DNA of 64,000 nucleotides from Pseudomonas citronellolis. Lineage in GTDB: Bacteria; Pseudomonadota; Gammaproteobacteria; Pseudomonadales; Pseudomonadaceae. The notes under the pieces are model-generated. The model had not been told where the DNA came from and did no database searches. It saw only the letters and a list, made by a program, of their open reading frames with translations. A program made the position numbers and the translations under genes. The stretch is from positions 62,001 to 126,000 of the forward strand of contig NZ_FOLS01000025.1 in assembly GCF_900112375.1 (NCBI RefSeq). The letters run 5' to 3'. Shown in pieces: positions 51,004 to 59,919 of the stretch (within the stretch, counting starts at the first letter, position 1; each line of letters opens with the position of its first letter).

Positions 51004-51915
51004 ATGGACGCAACCTGGTACGTACTCCTGGCCCTGCTGCTGTTCGGCGCGGCGCTGGCCCTGCTGGTGTCGCAGAGCCGCGCGGCCAACCGCGAGCAGC
51101 ACCTGATCGAACAACGCCTGGGCGCCGCCGCGCAGGGCGGCGAGGACGCCGCGCGCTGGAGCGCCCGGGCCATCGAACGGCTCGGCGACGGCCCGCTGGG
51201 GCGGCGCCTGCAGCCGGGCGACCAGGAGGTGCGCGACCTGCTGGCCCGCGCCGGCTGGAACGGCAACCTGCCGCGCAGCCTGTACCAGGCCGCGCAGCTG
51301 GCCTCGCCGCTGCTGGCCTGCGCCCTGGTGGCGCTGGTCGGCCTGCTGCGGGGCGACGCCCTGGACGACCTGCTGCTGCCGCTGGCCTTCGCCGCCGGCC
51401 TCGGCTTCCTGCTGCCCAAGCGCGTGCTGGCGCACCTGGCGGACAAGCGCTGCCGGCGCCTGGCCGAGGAGGTCATCGTCTTCATTCAACTGGTCCGCAT
51501 CCTCTTCGACACCGGCCTGACCGTGGAACAGGCGCTGCGGGTAGTGCAACTGGAGGGCCGCAACATCGTGCCGCTGCTGACCCAGGAGCTGGACCTGGTG
51601 CTGGCCCACGCCGACAGCGGCCTGGACCTGGCCGACGAGCTGGACCAGCTGGCCAGGCGCCTGCAGGTGGCCGAGCTCGCCGACTGCTGCGGCGTGCTGC
51701 GCCAGATGCTGCGCCAGGGCGGCAGCGCGCGGGCCTCGCTGGCGACGCTCAAGGCCCTGTTCGAGGACCGCCGGCTGACCTCGCTGCAGGAAAAGATCAG
51801 CAAGCTGGCGGCGAAGATGAGCCTGGTGATGATCACCCTGCTGTTCCCGGCGCTGCTGATCATCCTGGCCGGGCCGGGGTTCATGGCCATCACCAAGGCA
51901 CTGGGGGGAATGTGA
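51004..51915 (+). CDS. tadC: Tad inner-membrane protein TadC
   Basis: 303 residues, 9 bases after tadB with a GGAGACGGAC site. It is a second T2SSF-type platform protein: helices near 5-25, 100-140 and 275-300, with VIVFIQLVRILFDTGLTVEQALRVV and LTSLQEKISKLAAKMSLVMITLLFPALLIIL. It overlaps the tadD start by one base (TGATG). Confidence 0.92.
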   Translation: MDATWYVLLALLLFGAALALLVSQSRAANREQHLIEQRLGAAAQGGEDAARWSARAIERLGDGPLGRRLQPGDQEVRDLLARAGWNGNLPRSLYQAAQLASPLLACALVALVGLLRGDALDDLLLPLAFAAGLGFLLPKRVLAHLADKRCRRLAEEVIVFIQLVRILFDTGLTVEQALRVVQLEGRNIVPLLTQELDLVLAHADSGLDLADELDQLARRLQVAELADCCGVLRQMLRQGGSARASLATLKALFEDRRLTSLQEKISKLAAKMSLVMITLLFPALLIILAGPGFMAITKALGGM

Positions 51916-52721
51916 TGAAGACGTTGTGCTTGCTGGGCTTTATCGGCCTGGCGCTGGGCGGCTGCGCCAACCTGCCGGACGATCTGCGCGGCAACCTGGC
52001 GGAGAGCTTCCCGGCCCTCGGCCAGAGCTGCGGCAGCCGCCTGAGCCAGGACCAGGAACTGCAGCTGGACATGGCCCGCGGCATGTTGCGCGAGGGCCGC
52101 CTGCACGCCGCCCTGGCGCACCTGCAGACGCTGCCGGCGCAGTCGCTGGACGTGCGCGAAAGCAAGGCCGTGGCGCTGCGCCGCATCGGCAGCCCGCAGG
52201 CCAGGGCCGAGTACCAGGCCCTGCTCGGCACCTGCAAGGCCGGCGAGGCGCACCACGGCCTGGGCCAGATCGCCCTGCGCGAGGGGCGCATCGCCGAGGC
52301 CGAGCGCGAACTGCGCGTGGCGGCGCATCTGCAGCCCACCGACCGGCTGGTGCGCAACGACCTGGGCGTGGTGCTGCTGCGCAAGGGCGACCGCGAAGGC
52401 GCGCGCTTCGAATTCCTCACCGCCCTGGAACTGGACGGCGACGACAAGCTGCCGGCCAGCAACCTGCTCAGCCTGTTGCTGCTGGAAGGCAAGACCGCCC
52501 AGGCCACGGCGCTGGCCGAGAAGGCGCGGCTGTCCGACGAGCAGGTGCGCCAGGCCCGCCAGCGCGCCGATGCGCTCAGGGGCGGCGCGCCGGCGCCGCG
52601 GGTGGCTCAAGTGGCAGCGCCGCTGCCAGCCGTGCCGGCGGCGGACGGCGCCAGCGTGGCCCAGGTCCGCGTGCAGGCGCAGCCCCTGCCGCAGCCGCTG
52701 GTGGAACAGCAGATCAGGTAA
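51915..52721 (+). CDS. tadD: Tad pilus lipoprotein TadD, TPR-containing
   Basis: 268 residues. MKTLCLLGFIGLALGGC has a lipobox (LGGC). TPR-like helices follow: AHHGLGQIALREGRIAEAERELRVAAHLQPTD and VRNDLGVVLLRKGDREGARFEFLTALELD. The C-terminal ~50 residues are Ala/Pro/Val-rich. It probably acts as a pilotin or stabiliser of the RcpA secretin at the outer membrane. Confidence 0.88.
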   Translation: MKTLCLLGFIGLALGGCANLPDDLRGNLAESFPALGQSCGSRLSQDQELQLDMARGMLREGRLHAALAHLQTLPAQSLDVRESKAVALRRIGSPQARAEYQALLGTCKAGEAHHGLGQIALREGRIAEAERELRVAAHLQPTDRLVRNDLGVVLLRKGDREGARFEFLTALELDGDDKLPASNLLSLLLLEGKTAQATALAEKARLSDEQVRQARQRADALRGGAPAPRVAQVAAPLPAVPAADGASVAQVRVQAQPLPQPLVEQQIR

Positions 52722-52781
52722 TCGACGGCGGGCGCCCGGCCGCAAGGCGGCCAGGGCCCGCGATGGAAACGGAGACTAGCT

Positions 52782-53063
52782 ATGAAACGGATCATCCTCA
52801 GCGGCCTTCTGCTGGCCGCCCCCCTGAGCCTTGGCGCCACCGAGTCGGCGCGGCCGCAAGCGGGCAGCAGCGCCCGCGACCAGTGGGAAGTCGACCACTG
52901 GCTGCAACTGCAGCGCAGCGGCCAGCAGGCCTCGGCCAACCGCCAGGCCGCCACCGCGGCCGAGCGCGACCGCGCCTACCGGCGCTACCTGGACAGCTAC
53001 AGCCACCCGATCCCCGAGTACCTGCTGGACGAGAACCAGGGCTTCAACACCGGCAAGAAGTGA
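52782..53063 (+). CDS. DUF3613 small periplasmic protein of the tad locus
   Basis: 93 residues with a Sec signal (MKRIILSGLLLAAPLSLG). The mature ~70 residues carry SYSHPIPEYLLDENQGFNTGKK, the conserved end of the DUF3613 family, which recurs in Pseudomonas tad loci. No biochemical role is known to me. A GGAGA site precedes the ATG, and the gene sits between tadD and tadG in the same operon. Confidence 0.82.
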   Translation: MKRIILSGLLLAAPLSLGATESARPQAGSSARDQWEVDHWLQLQRSGQQASANRQAATAAERDRAYRRYLDSYSHPIPEYLLDENQGFNTGKK

Positions 53064-53086
53064 TCCCCGACGTCAAGGAGATGTCC

Positions 53087-54856
53087 ATGTTCGGCAAGCG
53101 GCAGCGCGGCGCTATCGGTGTGCTGGCGGCAGTCACCCTGCTGTTGGTGCTGATCTGCATGGCCCTGGTGGTGGACACCGGGCGCCTGTACCTGGAGCAG
53201 CGCAAGCTGCAGCGGGTGGCAGACATGGCGGCGCTGGAGAGCGCCACCCAGAGCGGCATGTGCGCCACCCAGGCGAACGCCGACGTGCAGGCGCTGGCGA
53301 TCATCAGCGCGCGGCGCAACGGCTTCGCCGACGACGGCCGGCTGGTCGCAAGCCTGGGCGACGTGGTCTTCGACGGCAGCGGCCAGCGGCGTGTGTTCCG
53401 CGCCGCCAATAGCAGCTGGAACGACTCGGTGCAGGTCGTCGCCAGCCGCACGGTGCCTTCGAGCCTGGTGCTGAACGTCGCCTCGGTGTTCGGCGCCGGC
53501 ACGCCCACCAGCGTCACCCTCCAGGCCCAGGCGGTGGCCCGGCGCCAGGCCATGGCCGCGCTGTCGGCGGGCAGCGGCCTGCTGCGCCTGGACAGCAGCA
53601 ATTCACCTCTGCTCAACGCCTTGCTCGGCGGCCTGCTGGGCACCCGGCTGAACCTCGACCTGGTGACCTACCAGGGCATCGCCGGGGCCAACGTCAACCT
53701 GCTCGCCCTGGGCGAGCAGCTGCAGCTGGCCGGCGTCGACCTCGACCTCGGCTCGGTGGACAGCCTGCTGGACGCCGACGTCAGCGTGGCGCAACTGCTC
53801 CAGGCCGCCATCGACGCCGCCGACGCCTCGCAGGTCGCCGGCGTCAACCTCGCCCTGCTGCGCAGCGCCCTGGCCAGCATCAAGGTGCCCTCGGCGAACC
53901 TCAGCCTGGGGCAGATCATCAGCGTCATCGCCCCGGACAGCGCGCGCAACGCGGCCCTGGGCGCCGACGTCAACCTGCTGGACCTGCTGATGACCACCGC
54001 GCTGGTGGCCAACAAGCAGCATGCGCTGGCGATTCCCGGCCTGACGCTGAACGTGCCGGGGCTGGCCAGCCTGACGGTGAAGCTCACGGTGATCAGCCCG
54101 CCGACCATCGCCGTCGGCTACCCCGGCAAGGACGCCACAGGGCAGTGGCGGACCCGCGCCAGCTCGGTGCAGGTGGCCCTGAACTTAGTGGCCGACGTGG
54201 ACCTGCTCAAGCTCGGGCTGGTCAACGCCCATGTCGACCTGGGCGCCAGCGTGGCCCAGGGCTACGCCGCGCTGGACAGCATCGCCTGCGGCGGCGCCCA
54301 GCGGGCCTCGCAGGTCAACGTCAAGGCGCAGCCCGGCGTGGCGGCGGTGGCGCTCAACGACCTGAGCGTGAAGCTGCTGGGCAACGGCAACGCCTACCTG
54401 GCCAGCGTGTCGGTGAATACCCGCAAGGGCGACGTGGCGCTGGCCGCCCCCGGGGAACAACCGCTGGCCTTCGACATCGCCTCGCCGGTCGACCTGCCCA
54501 GCGCCGTGCAGCGCGTGCAGAGCCCCCTGGGCGCCTCGCTGGCGGCGGGCATCGCCAGCCTGTCGCGGAGCCTGAGCCTGTCCGTCGAACTGAACACCCA
54601 GGGCCTGCTGTGCAAGGCGCCCCTGGTCGGCTGGCTGCTCTGCCCGCTGGGGAAACTGCTCGACGGCGTGGTCGGCGGCCTGGTGAATTCGCTCGGCGAC
54701 CTGACCAGCCTGCTGACCCAGGCGCTGGCCTCGGTGCTCGCCAGCCTGGGCAGCCAGCTGATCGACCCGCTGCTGCAACTGCTGGGCATCCAGACCGGCA
54801 CCCTCGACGTGCGCATCATCGACCTGCGCACCCCGGGCGCCCAACTCCTGATCTAG
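53087..54856 (+). CDS. tadG: TadG-like pseudopilin-type protein with long C-terminal domain
   Basis: 589 residues from the ATG at 53087, six bases after AAGGAG; the ATG two codons before abuts that site and is unlikely. The N-terminus KRQRGAIGVLAAVTLLLVLICMALVVD is a TadG-type anchor. The remaining ~540 residues form an extracytoplasmic domain with Leu/Asn-rich repeats (GANVNLLALGEQLQL, DVNLLDLLMTTALV) and paired Cys near the end (LLCKAPLVGWLLCPLG). TadG is a large Tad component thought to sit at the membrane or in the pilus. Confidence 0.85.
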   Translation: MFGKRQRGAIGVLAAVTLLLVLICMALVVDTGRLYLEQRKLQRVADMAALESATQSGMCATQANADVQALAIISARRNGFADDGRLVASLGDVVFDGSGQRRVFRAANSSWNDSVQVVASRTVPSSLVLNVASVFGAGTPTSVTLQAQAVARRQAMAALSAGSGLLRLDSSNSPLLNALLGGLLGTRLNLDLVTYQGIAGANVNLLALGEQLQLAGVDLDLGSVDSLLDADVSVAQLLQAAIDAADASQVAGVNLALLRSALASIKVPSANLSLGQIISVIAPDSARNAALGADVNLLDLLMTTALVANKQHALAIPGLTLNVPGLASLTVKLTVISPPTIAVGYPGKDATGQWRTRASSVQVALNLVADVDLLKLGLVNAHVDLGASVAQGYAALDSIACGGAQRASQVNVKAQPGVAAVALNDLSVKLLGNGNAYLASVSVNTRKGDVALAAPGEQPLAFDIASPVDLPSAVQRVQSPLGASLAAGIASLSRSLSLSVELNTQGLLCKAPLVGWLLCPLGKLLDGVVGGLVNSLGDLTSLLTQALASVLASLGSQLIDPLLQLLGIQTGTLDVRIIDLRTPGAQLLI

Positions 54857-54901
54857 GCCACGGCCGTCGCCAGGCAACCACGACTCTACCCGGGGGAACC
54901 C

Positions 54902-55360
54902 ATGCAGCAGAAACACCCGAGCCGCCAGCGCGGCGCCGTGACCATCGAGTTCGCCGCCGCCTTCATCCTGTTCTTCACCGTGATGTACGGCGTGCTGGCG
55001 TATGGCATCCCCATGCTGGTGCTGCAGTCGTTCAACGACGCCGCGGCCGCCGGCGCGCGGGTGGCGCTGTCGGTGAACGACTCGCTGGGCTCGCAGCAGT
55101 ACCAGGCGGCCCTGCAGGACACCGTGGCCCAGGCCGTGTCGAGCCGCCTGGGCTGGATGCCGAGCCGCTGGTACACCGGCTGCAGCGACGGCAAGTACGT
55201 GGCCGCGCCGGTGGCCGAGGGGCGCTACACGCGCATCACCGTCTGCGTGCGCTACCCCGCCGACGCCACCCCGCTGGTGCCGGTGCTGACGCTGCCGGGC
55301 ATCGGCCCGGTGCCGCGGCTGCCCGCGGTGCTGCAGGCCCAGGCCAGCCTGCTGCTGTGA
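54902..55360 (+). CDS. tadE: TadE-family pseudopilin
   Basis: 152 residues. SRQRGAVTIEFAAAFILFFTVMYG is the TadE signature: a prepilin-like cleavage site before a hydrophobic helix with Glu at +5 and the adjoining Phe. The extracytoplasmic part has a Cys pair (TGCSD and TVCVRY) likely to form a disulfide. It is a minor pseudopilin processed by the Flp prepilin peptidase. TadE and TadF are hard to tell apart, so the letter is tentative. Confidence 0.8.
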   Translation: MQQKHPSRQRGAVTIEFAAAFILFFTVMYGVLAYGIPMLVLQSFNDAAAAGARVALSVNDSLGSQQYQAALQDTVAQAVSSRLGWMPSRWYTGCSDGKYVAAPVAEGRYTRITVCVRYPADATPLVPVLTLPGIGPVPRLPAVLQAQASLLL

Positions 55361-55368
55361 GGTCGACG

Positions 55369-58119
55369 ATGCGAGGACTGTTCCGTGGCCACTCCAACGA
55401 CAAGGCCGCCCCGGCGCCCAGTGGCGATGCGCTGACGCAAGAGACGCAGAGCAGCCTGGACGAGCCGTTCTGGCAATGGAGCCAGGCGCACTGGGACCTG
55501 TGCATCGAGCTGGATGCCGAGGACCGTGTGTGCCGCCTGGGCGGGCGCCGCGCCCGCTGCCTGGCGCAGCCGACACATGCCGATGCGGCGCGCCTGGGCG
55601 ACTACCTGGAGCGCAGGTCCCGGCCCGCCAGCCCGGCGCCGGAGTTGCGCCAGAGCCGCCAGGTGGACCTGGCCCTGCGCAGCCTCGACCAGCAGCCGCT
55701 GGTCTTCCGCATGCAGGTCAGCCCGCTGGCCGGCCGCGGCTGCCTGCTGCTGGGCACCGACATCTCCGACCTGAACTGGCAGAGCGACCGGGAAAAGTCG
55801 CAGATGCAGTGCTTCAACGTGATCAAGCAGTTGCTCTCCCGGCTCAGCCACGTCGCCCTGGCCGAGCTGCCGGGCGCGCTGGGCGAAGTGCTGGAGGTCA
55901 TGGCCAACAGCTTCGCGCTGCAATCCATGGCGCTGGTCCTGGCGGAGCCGGGCGGCGGCGGGCGGGTGTTCGCCTGCTACGTCCGCCCCGGCGCCCACAG
56001 CCTGCTGCGCGAAGGCCTGGCCCTGCCTGATTGCGGGCTCGCCGCCCTGGCCGACAGCACCCTGCTCGGCGCCGGCGGGCCCGGCTCGGCGTTGCTGAAG
56101 CAACTGTGCTGCGAACGCCTGCGGGTGGTGCCGGCGACGCCGCAGGGCGGGCAGGGCGCCTGGCTGATCGGCGAACCGGACGGCCTCGACGAAGGCCGCG
56201 CGGGACTGTCGCCCGGCGACTGGCAGTGCCTGGCCGAACAACTGGCGCTGCAGGTCTTCGGCCGCCTCGAACGCAAGCGCCTGCGCGATGCCCTGCACCG
56301 GCTGAACCTGCTGGAGAGCAGGGTGCAGGGCGGCTACTGGCGCTACGACGCGGCGCGCGAAGGCTTCCAGTTCTCCGCCGCGGTGGCGGCCATCCTGGAA
56401 TTGCCCGAGGGGCAGACGCGGCTGTCGCGGGAGGAACTGCTGCAGCGGCTGCACCCCGCCGATGCCGACGAACTGCTGATACGCCTGCGCCAACTGGGCC
56501 CCGGCGGGGAGCTGGCGCAGGACCTGCGCCTCTGCCCGGACTCCTGGACCCGCATCCGCCGCTGGCTGCACCTGCAGGGGCGCTGGCAGGGCGGCAGCGA
56601 GCACGGTTTCCTCGACGGCGTGCTGCTCGACGTCAGCGAGGCCCGCCAGCAGGCGCAGCAGGCCGAGGCCACCCATGCGCGCCTGCGCAACCTGATCGAC
56701 AAGGCGCCGGTGGTGATCTACGTGCAGCGCGTGGAAGACGGCCAGCTGATTCCGGAGTTCTACAGCGAAAGCGCCGGCAACCTGCTGGGCCTGGACCTGC
56801 AGGCGAACAGCTGGCAGGCCCTGGCCGAGCGCGTGCACCCGGACGACCTGGGCAGCTTCTTCGAGCGCGGCCGCACGCTGCTGCGCGAAGGGCGCGTCAA
56901 TGCCGAGTACCGCCTGCGCGACGGCGCCGGGCAATGGCACTGGCTGTACGACGAGGCCAAGCTGCTGCGCGACGCCCAGGGCCTGCCGCGGGAAGTGGTG
57001 GGCCTGTGGCTGGACGTGACCGAGCGGCACCAGGCCGCGCAGCGCATCGCCGAGAGCGAGGAGCGCTACCGGATGCTGGTGGAGGATTCGCCGGCGCTGA
57101 TCTGCCGCTATTCGGCCAGCCTGGTGCTGACCTTCGTCAACCACACCTTCGCCAGCTTCCTTGGCGAGCCGGTACAGGCGCTGCTTGGGCGGCGCCTGGA
57201 CTACTGGCTGTCCGAGCGCGATTGCAGCGCCCTGCGCGCCCGCCTGGTCGAAGGGGCCGGCGGCGGCGTCGAGGAATCCTGGGAGCTGCGCTTCAACCTG
57301 CCCGGCCGGGAGTGTCGCTGGCTGATCTGGAGCGACCGCCTGCTGTTCGACGACCAGGGCCGGCTGCGCGAAGTCCAGGCGGTCGCCCGCGACAACACCT
57401 CGGTGCGCCATTCCCAGCAACAGCTCGCCCAGGGCGCCAAGATGGCCGCCCTGGGGCAGATGGTCAGCGGCATGGCCCACGAGATGAAGCAGCCCCTGCA
57501 CGTCATGCGCCTGGCGCTGTTCAACGCCTGGCAGCGCCTGGACGACCCGCAGTACCTGGGCGAGAAGCTCAAGCGGGTGGATGCCCAGGTCGACCGGCTG
57601 ACCCGCGTGGTCAACCACATGGGGGTGTTCAGCCGCAAGTCCGACCTGGACATGGCCCCGTTCGATCCCCAGGCCTGCTGCGAGGCGGTGGTGCTGCTGC
57701 TGGGCGAGAGCATGACCCAGCAGGGCATCACTCTGGAGCTGGAGGCGCCCCAGGCGCGGCCGAAGGTCATGGGCTTCGCCGACCAGCTGGAGCAGGTGCT
57801 GGTGAACCTGCTGGCCAATGCCCGCGACGCCTTGCTGGAAAAGCGCGAGGGCGACAGGTGGATCCGCCTGGGCCAGCACCCTTGCGCCGAGCCCGGGTGG
57901 CTGGAACTGCACGTGTGCGACAGCGCCGGAGGCATCGAGCCGGCACTGCTGGAACGCATCTTCGAACCCTTCTTCACCACCAAGCCGGTGGGGCAGGGCA
58001 CCGGGCTGGGGCTGTCGGTGAGCCACGACCTGATCCGCAACATGGGCGGCAGCCTGTGCGTGAGCAACGCCGAGGCCGGGGCGCTGTTCGTCATACGCCT
58101 GCCCCTGGCGGAAGGCTGA
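55369..58119 (+). CDS. pprA: PAS-containing sensor histidine kinase, PprA-like
   Basis: 916 residues from the ATG at 55369, 9 bases after tadE. No membrane helices are evident. Several PAS-type modules are visible (RNLIDKAPVVIYVQRVEDG, SEERYRMLVEDSPALICRY), with a GAF-like stretch before them. The kinase core has His704 in GMAHEMKQPLHV, NLLANARDAL, EPFFTTKPVGQGTGLGLS and GALFVIRLPL. Position at the end of the tad operon and length match PprA of P. aeruginosa, the partner of PprB. Here the PprB-like genes lie 12 kb away, on the other side of flp. Confidence 0.87.
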   Translation: MRGLFRGHSNDKAAPAPSGDALTQETQSSLDEPFWQWSQAHWDLCIELDAEDRVCRLGGRRARCLAQPTHADAARLGDYLERRSRPASPAPELRQSRQVDLALRSLDQQPLVFRMQVSPLAGRGCLLLGTDISDLNWQSDREKSQMQCFNVIKQLLSRLSHVALAELPGALGEVLEVMANSFALQSMALVLAEPGGGGRVFACYVRPGAHSLLREGLALPDCGLAALADSTLLGAGGPGSALLKQLCCERLRVVPATPQGGQGAWLIGEPDGLDEGRAGLSPGDWQCLAEQLALQVFGRLERKRLRDALHRLNLLESRVQGGYWRYDAAREGFQFSAAVAAILELPEGQTRLSREELLQRLHPADADELLIRLRQLGPGGELAQDLRLCPDSWTRIRRWLHLQGRWQGGSEHGFLDGVLLDVSEARQQAQQAEATHARLRNLIDKAPVVIYVQRVEDGQLIPEFYSESAGNLLGLDLQANSWQALAERVHPDDLGSFFERGRTLLREGRVNAEYRLRDGAGQWHWLYDEAKLLRDAQGLPREVVGLWLDVTERHQAAQRIAESEERYRMLVEDSPALICRYSASLVLTFVNHTFASFLGEPVQALLGRRLDYWLSERDCSALRARLVEGAGGGVEESWELRFNLPGRECRWLIWSDRLLFDDQGRLREVQAVARDNTSVRHSQQQLAQGAKMAALGQMVSGMAHEMKQPLHVMRLALFNAWQRLDDPQYLGEKLKRVDAQVDRLTRVVNHMGVFSRKSDLDMAPFDPQACCEAVVLLLGESMTQQGITLELEAPQARPKVMGFADQLEQVLVNLLANARDALLEKREGDRWIRLGQHPCAEPGWLELHVCDSAGGIEPALLERIFEPFFTTKPVGQGTGLGLSVSHDLIRNMGGSLCVSNAEAGALFVIRLPLAEG

Positions 58120-58139
58120 AAGTTCCGGGGTGATGATCG

Positions 58140-58167
58140 CCGGCGAAGAAGTTCGCCGGTTTAGTTT
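58140..58167 (+). terminator. Terminator of the tad-pprA operon
   Basis: CCGGCGAA pairs with TTCGCCGG around GAAG, followed by TTTAGTTT, 20 bases after the pprA stop. Confidence 0.85.
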
Positions 58168-58281
58168 CGCGATGAAACAGTGGGTTTTGATGTCGGGCTA
58201 AGTTGCTCCCTGATGGTGTACTTTGTTTTTCATCATTCGAAGAATACTTGGGTGCGAAGATAATGCATCGAGGGCATTGGT

Positions 58282-58389
58282 ATGCTGTTGGCGATCCTTG
58301 CTGGCGTGCTTGTTGTTATTGTCCTTGAGTTTCTGCGCGTATTGAGAAACTCCGCCCGCAGACGGCGGCGCAATCCTGAAGACGAATGA
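58282..58389 (+). CDS. Small single-helix membrane protein (35 residues)
   Basis: MLLAILAGVLVVIVLEFLRV is one hydrophobic helix; it is followed by a basic segment (LRNSARRRRRNPEDE) and a stop. GAGGG lies about 7 bases before the ATG. The positive-inside rule puts the basic tail in the cytoplasm. I do not recognise it. The spacing and composition fit a real small protein, but with no conservation evidence this remains a candidate. Confidence 0.45.
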   Translation: MLLAILAGVLVVIVLEFLRVLRNSARRRRRNPEDE

Positions 58390-58496
58390 GGCAGAGAAGG
58401 CGGGAGGCTGTCCCTGCAATGGGGTCGGCCAGGTGTTGCGGAGGGGCGCTGCCTGGGCTGTAGCGGCTGCGCGGGGTGGCGGGGTTGTGCGCCGGG

Positions 58497-58685
58497 CTAG
58501 CCGGCCCGGGCCCTGGAGAAGCGGATCTTCTGCCAGCTGACCTCGCTTCTGAAGTCACCGGTATCGCCCAGCAGCTTGAAGCGCATGCTGCGGTACAGGG
58601 CGGTGGGGAAGCTGCAGCCTATCCTTCTCAGGTGGCCGTACATCCAGACCAGGCCGGAGTCCTCGTATTGAACTTTCGCTTGCAT
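58497..58685 (-). CDS. Hypothetical protein, 62 residues
   Basis: The start at 58685 (MQAKVQYEDSGLVWMYGHLRR) is chosen because AAGGA lies six bases before it; a longer frame begins at 58781 with less typical composition. The product is basic and soluble, with a conserved-looking GLVWMYGHLRRIGCSFP. No family is recognised. It stands alone between two intergenic regions. Confidence 0.5.
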   Translation of the reverse strand: MQAKVQYEDSGLVWMYGHLRRIGCSFPTALYRSMRFKLLGDTGDFRSEVSWQKIRFSRARAG

Positions 58686-58920
58686 GGCATTCCTTGAATG
58701 AAGGATGAGTCGTTCTTCTGGTTTTGCATAGGGCTCGACTTTTGAATTATGGAAGTGGGTGGATAACTTGGATATATCCACATTGAACTAGTTGCTTCGT
58801 CTAGTTATTGAATAGGCACAACTTTCCCGGGGGCTATCCAGGTGGAATATCGGCGTGGGTTCTCGGGCGGCGGGTGCACTGCGCAAAGGGAAGGCCTGCG
58901 CCTCCCCGGTCACCGGGCGT

Positions 58921-59466
58921 TCATTCCCCTGGCGGGAGCAGCGTATCGATCTCGCGGAAGATCGCCTGCCATTCCGCCTCGCTCATCTCCATCAGGCCGA
59001 AGGAGCGCAGCAGGAAGGCGCCCTTGGCGGCGAGGAAGGCCAGGCGGGCGTTGCGGCTGCGTTCGTCGTCGCCGCCTTCCTGGATGAGCAGGGGGCGGTA
59101 CCAGTCGCTGGAGCGCTGGCGCAGTTCCTCCCGGCTGAGCATCGCCGCGAGCACGGCCGCGGCGCGCTTGCCCAGGGCCTCGTCGCTGGCGGCCAGCAGT
59201 TGCACGTGGGCGCGCAGGTTGTCGAGCGGTTCCGCTTCGTCTGGGGTGTTGTCGCGTACAGCCACCTCGAACTCCGCTTTCCATCGGTTGAACATGGCCT
59301 CGATCAGCCCATCCTTGGTGCCGAAGCAGGATTGCACGCCACCCTTGCTGATCCCGGCGGCCTTGGCCACCTCGCCAATGGACAGCGCCGCAACGCCTTC
59401 GCGCATGACCAGGCCTTCGGCGGCATCCAGGACCTTGCCTCTATCAATGACGGGGCGCTTACTCAT
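58921..59466 (-). CDS. TetR/AcrR-family transcriptional regulator
   Basis: 181 residues. The N-terminal HTH is ALSIGEVAKAAGISKGGVQSCFGTKDGLIEAMF, followed by a helical ligand-binding domain. A 14-base palindrome lies 20 bases upstream of the start. Regulators of this type usually sit beside an efflux or enzyme gene, but none adjoins here on either side, so autorepression is the only inferable role. Confidence 0.9.
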   Translation of the reverse strand: MSKRPVIDRGKVLDAAEGLVMREGVAALSIGEVAKAAGISKGGVQSCFGTKDGLIEAMFNRWKAEFEVAVRDNTPDEAEPLDNLRAHVQLLAASDEALGKRAAAVLAAMLSREELRQRSSDWYRPLLIQEGGDDERSRNARLAFLAAKGAFLLRSFGLMEMSEAEWQAIFREIDTLLPPGE

Positions 59467-59485
59467 CAGGCCTCTTCTGCATTAG

Positions 59486-59499
59486 AATACGTTCGTATT
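59486..59499. promoter_or_regulatory. Palindromic operator of the TetR gene
   Basis: AATACG and CGTATT form a perfect 6-bp dyad around TT, 20 bases before the TetR start, in an AT-rich stretch that should also hold its promoter. It is typical of TetR operators. Confidence 0.65.
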
Positions 59500-59919
59500 T
59501 TAAGGTTGGCCAGCCGTGCGGCCGCCCGTGCTCGTCCTGCTTTGCTGCGCCTGGCAGCCAGGGGACGGCACGGCCCTTCTCGATTCGCAGCAGCCGCTAG
59601 AGCTGCGCGCTTGCGGTAATGGCCAGGGACCATGTCCGGCAGGGAGGCGGTGGCTTCCATTCCTGATCGATTCGTCAACGCTTGCCACCCGCCTGGCGAG
59701 GGGCAAGTCATCACTGTTCATGGCAATGGCGTTTTTTTGACATTGCCGGTCTTGCGGGTGAACGTCGCCGCTATGTGGACGGAAGGCTGACGCTTTCACC
59801 CAATGGGGAAGCATAACGCGCCCAGCGGGAAAGGCACGTCAGACATGCTGGCAATTTACAGGCGCCATTGCCGATGCCGCCTGTCGACCCTTCGCCGAAG
59901 GCCGTCTCTGGATTGATGT
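59500..59919. other. Intergenic region without a supported gene
   Basis: 420 bases. Short open frames on both strands have no ribosome binding site, family match or plausible composition. I see nothing except a possible weak promoter before the MASE2-GGDEF gene. Confidence 0.5.

Noticed and set aside
59516-59740. A 74-codon frame divergent from the TetR gene as its missing partner
   Set aside because: It has no membrane helices or domain, no ribosome binding site and atypical composition; the opposite strand has an equally long meaningless frame.
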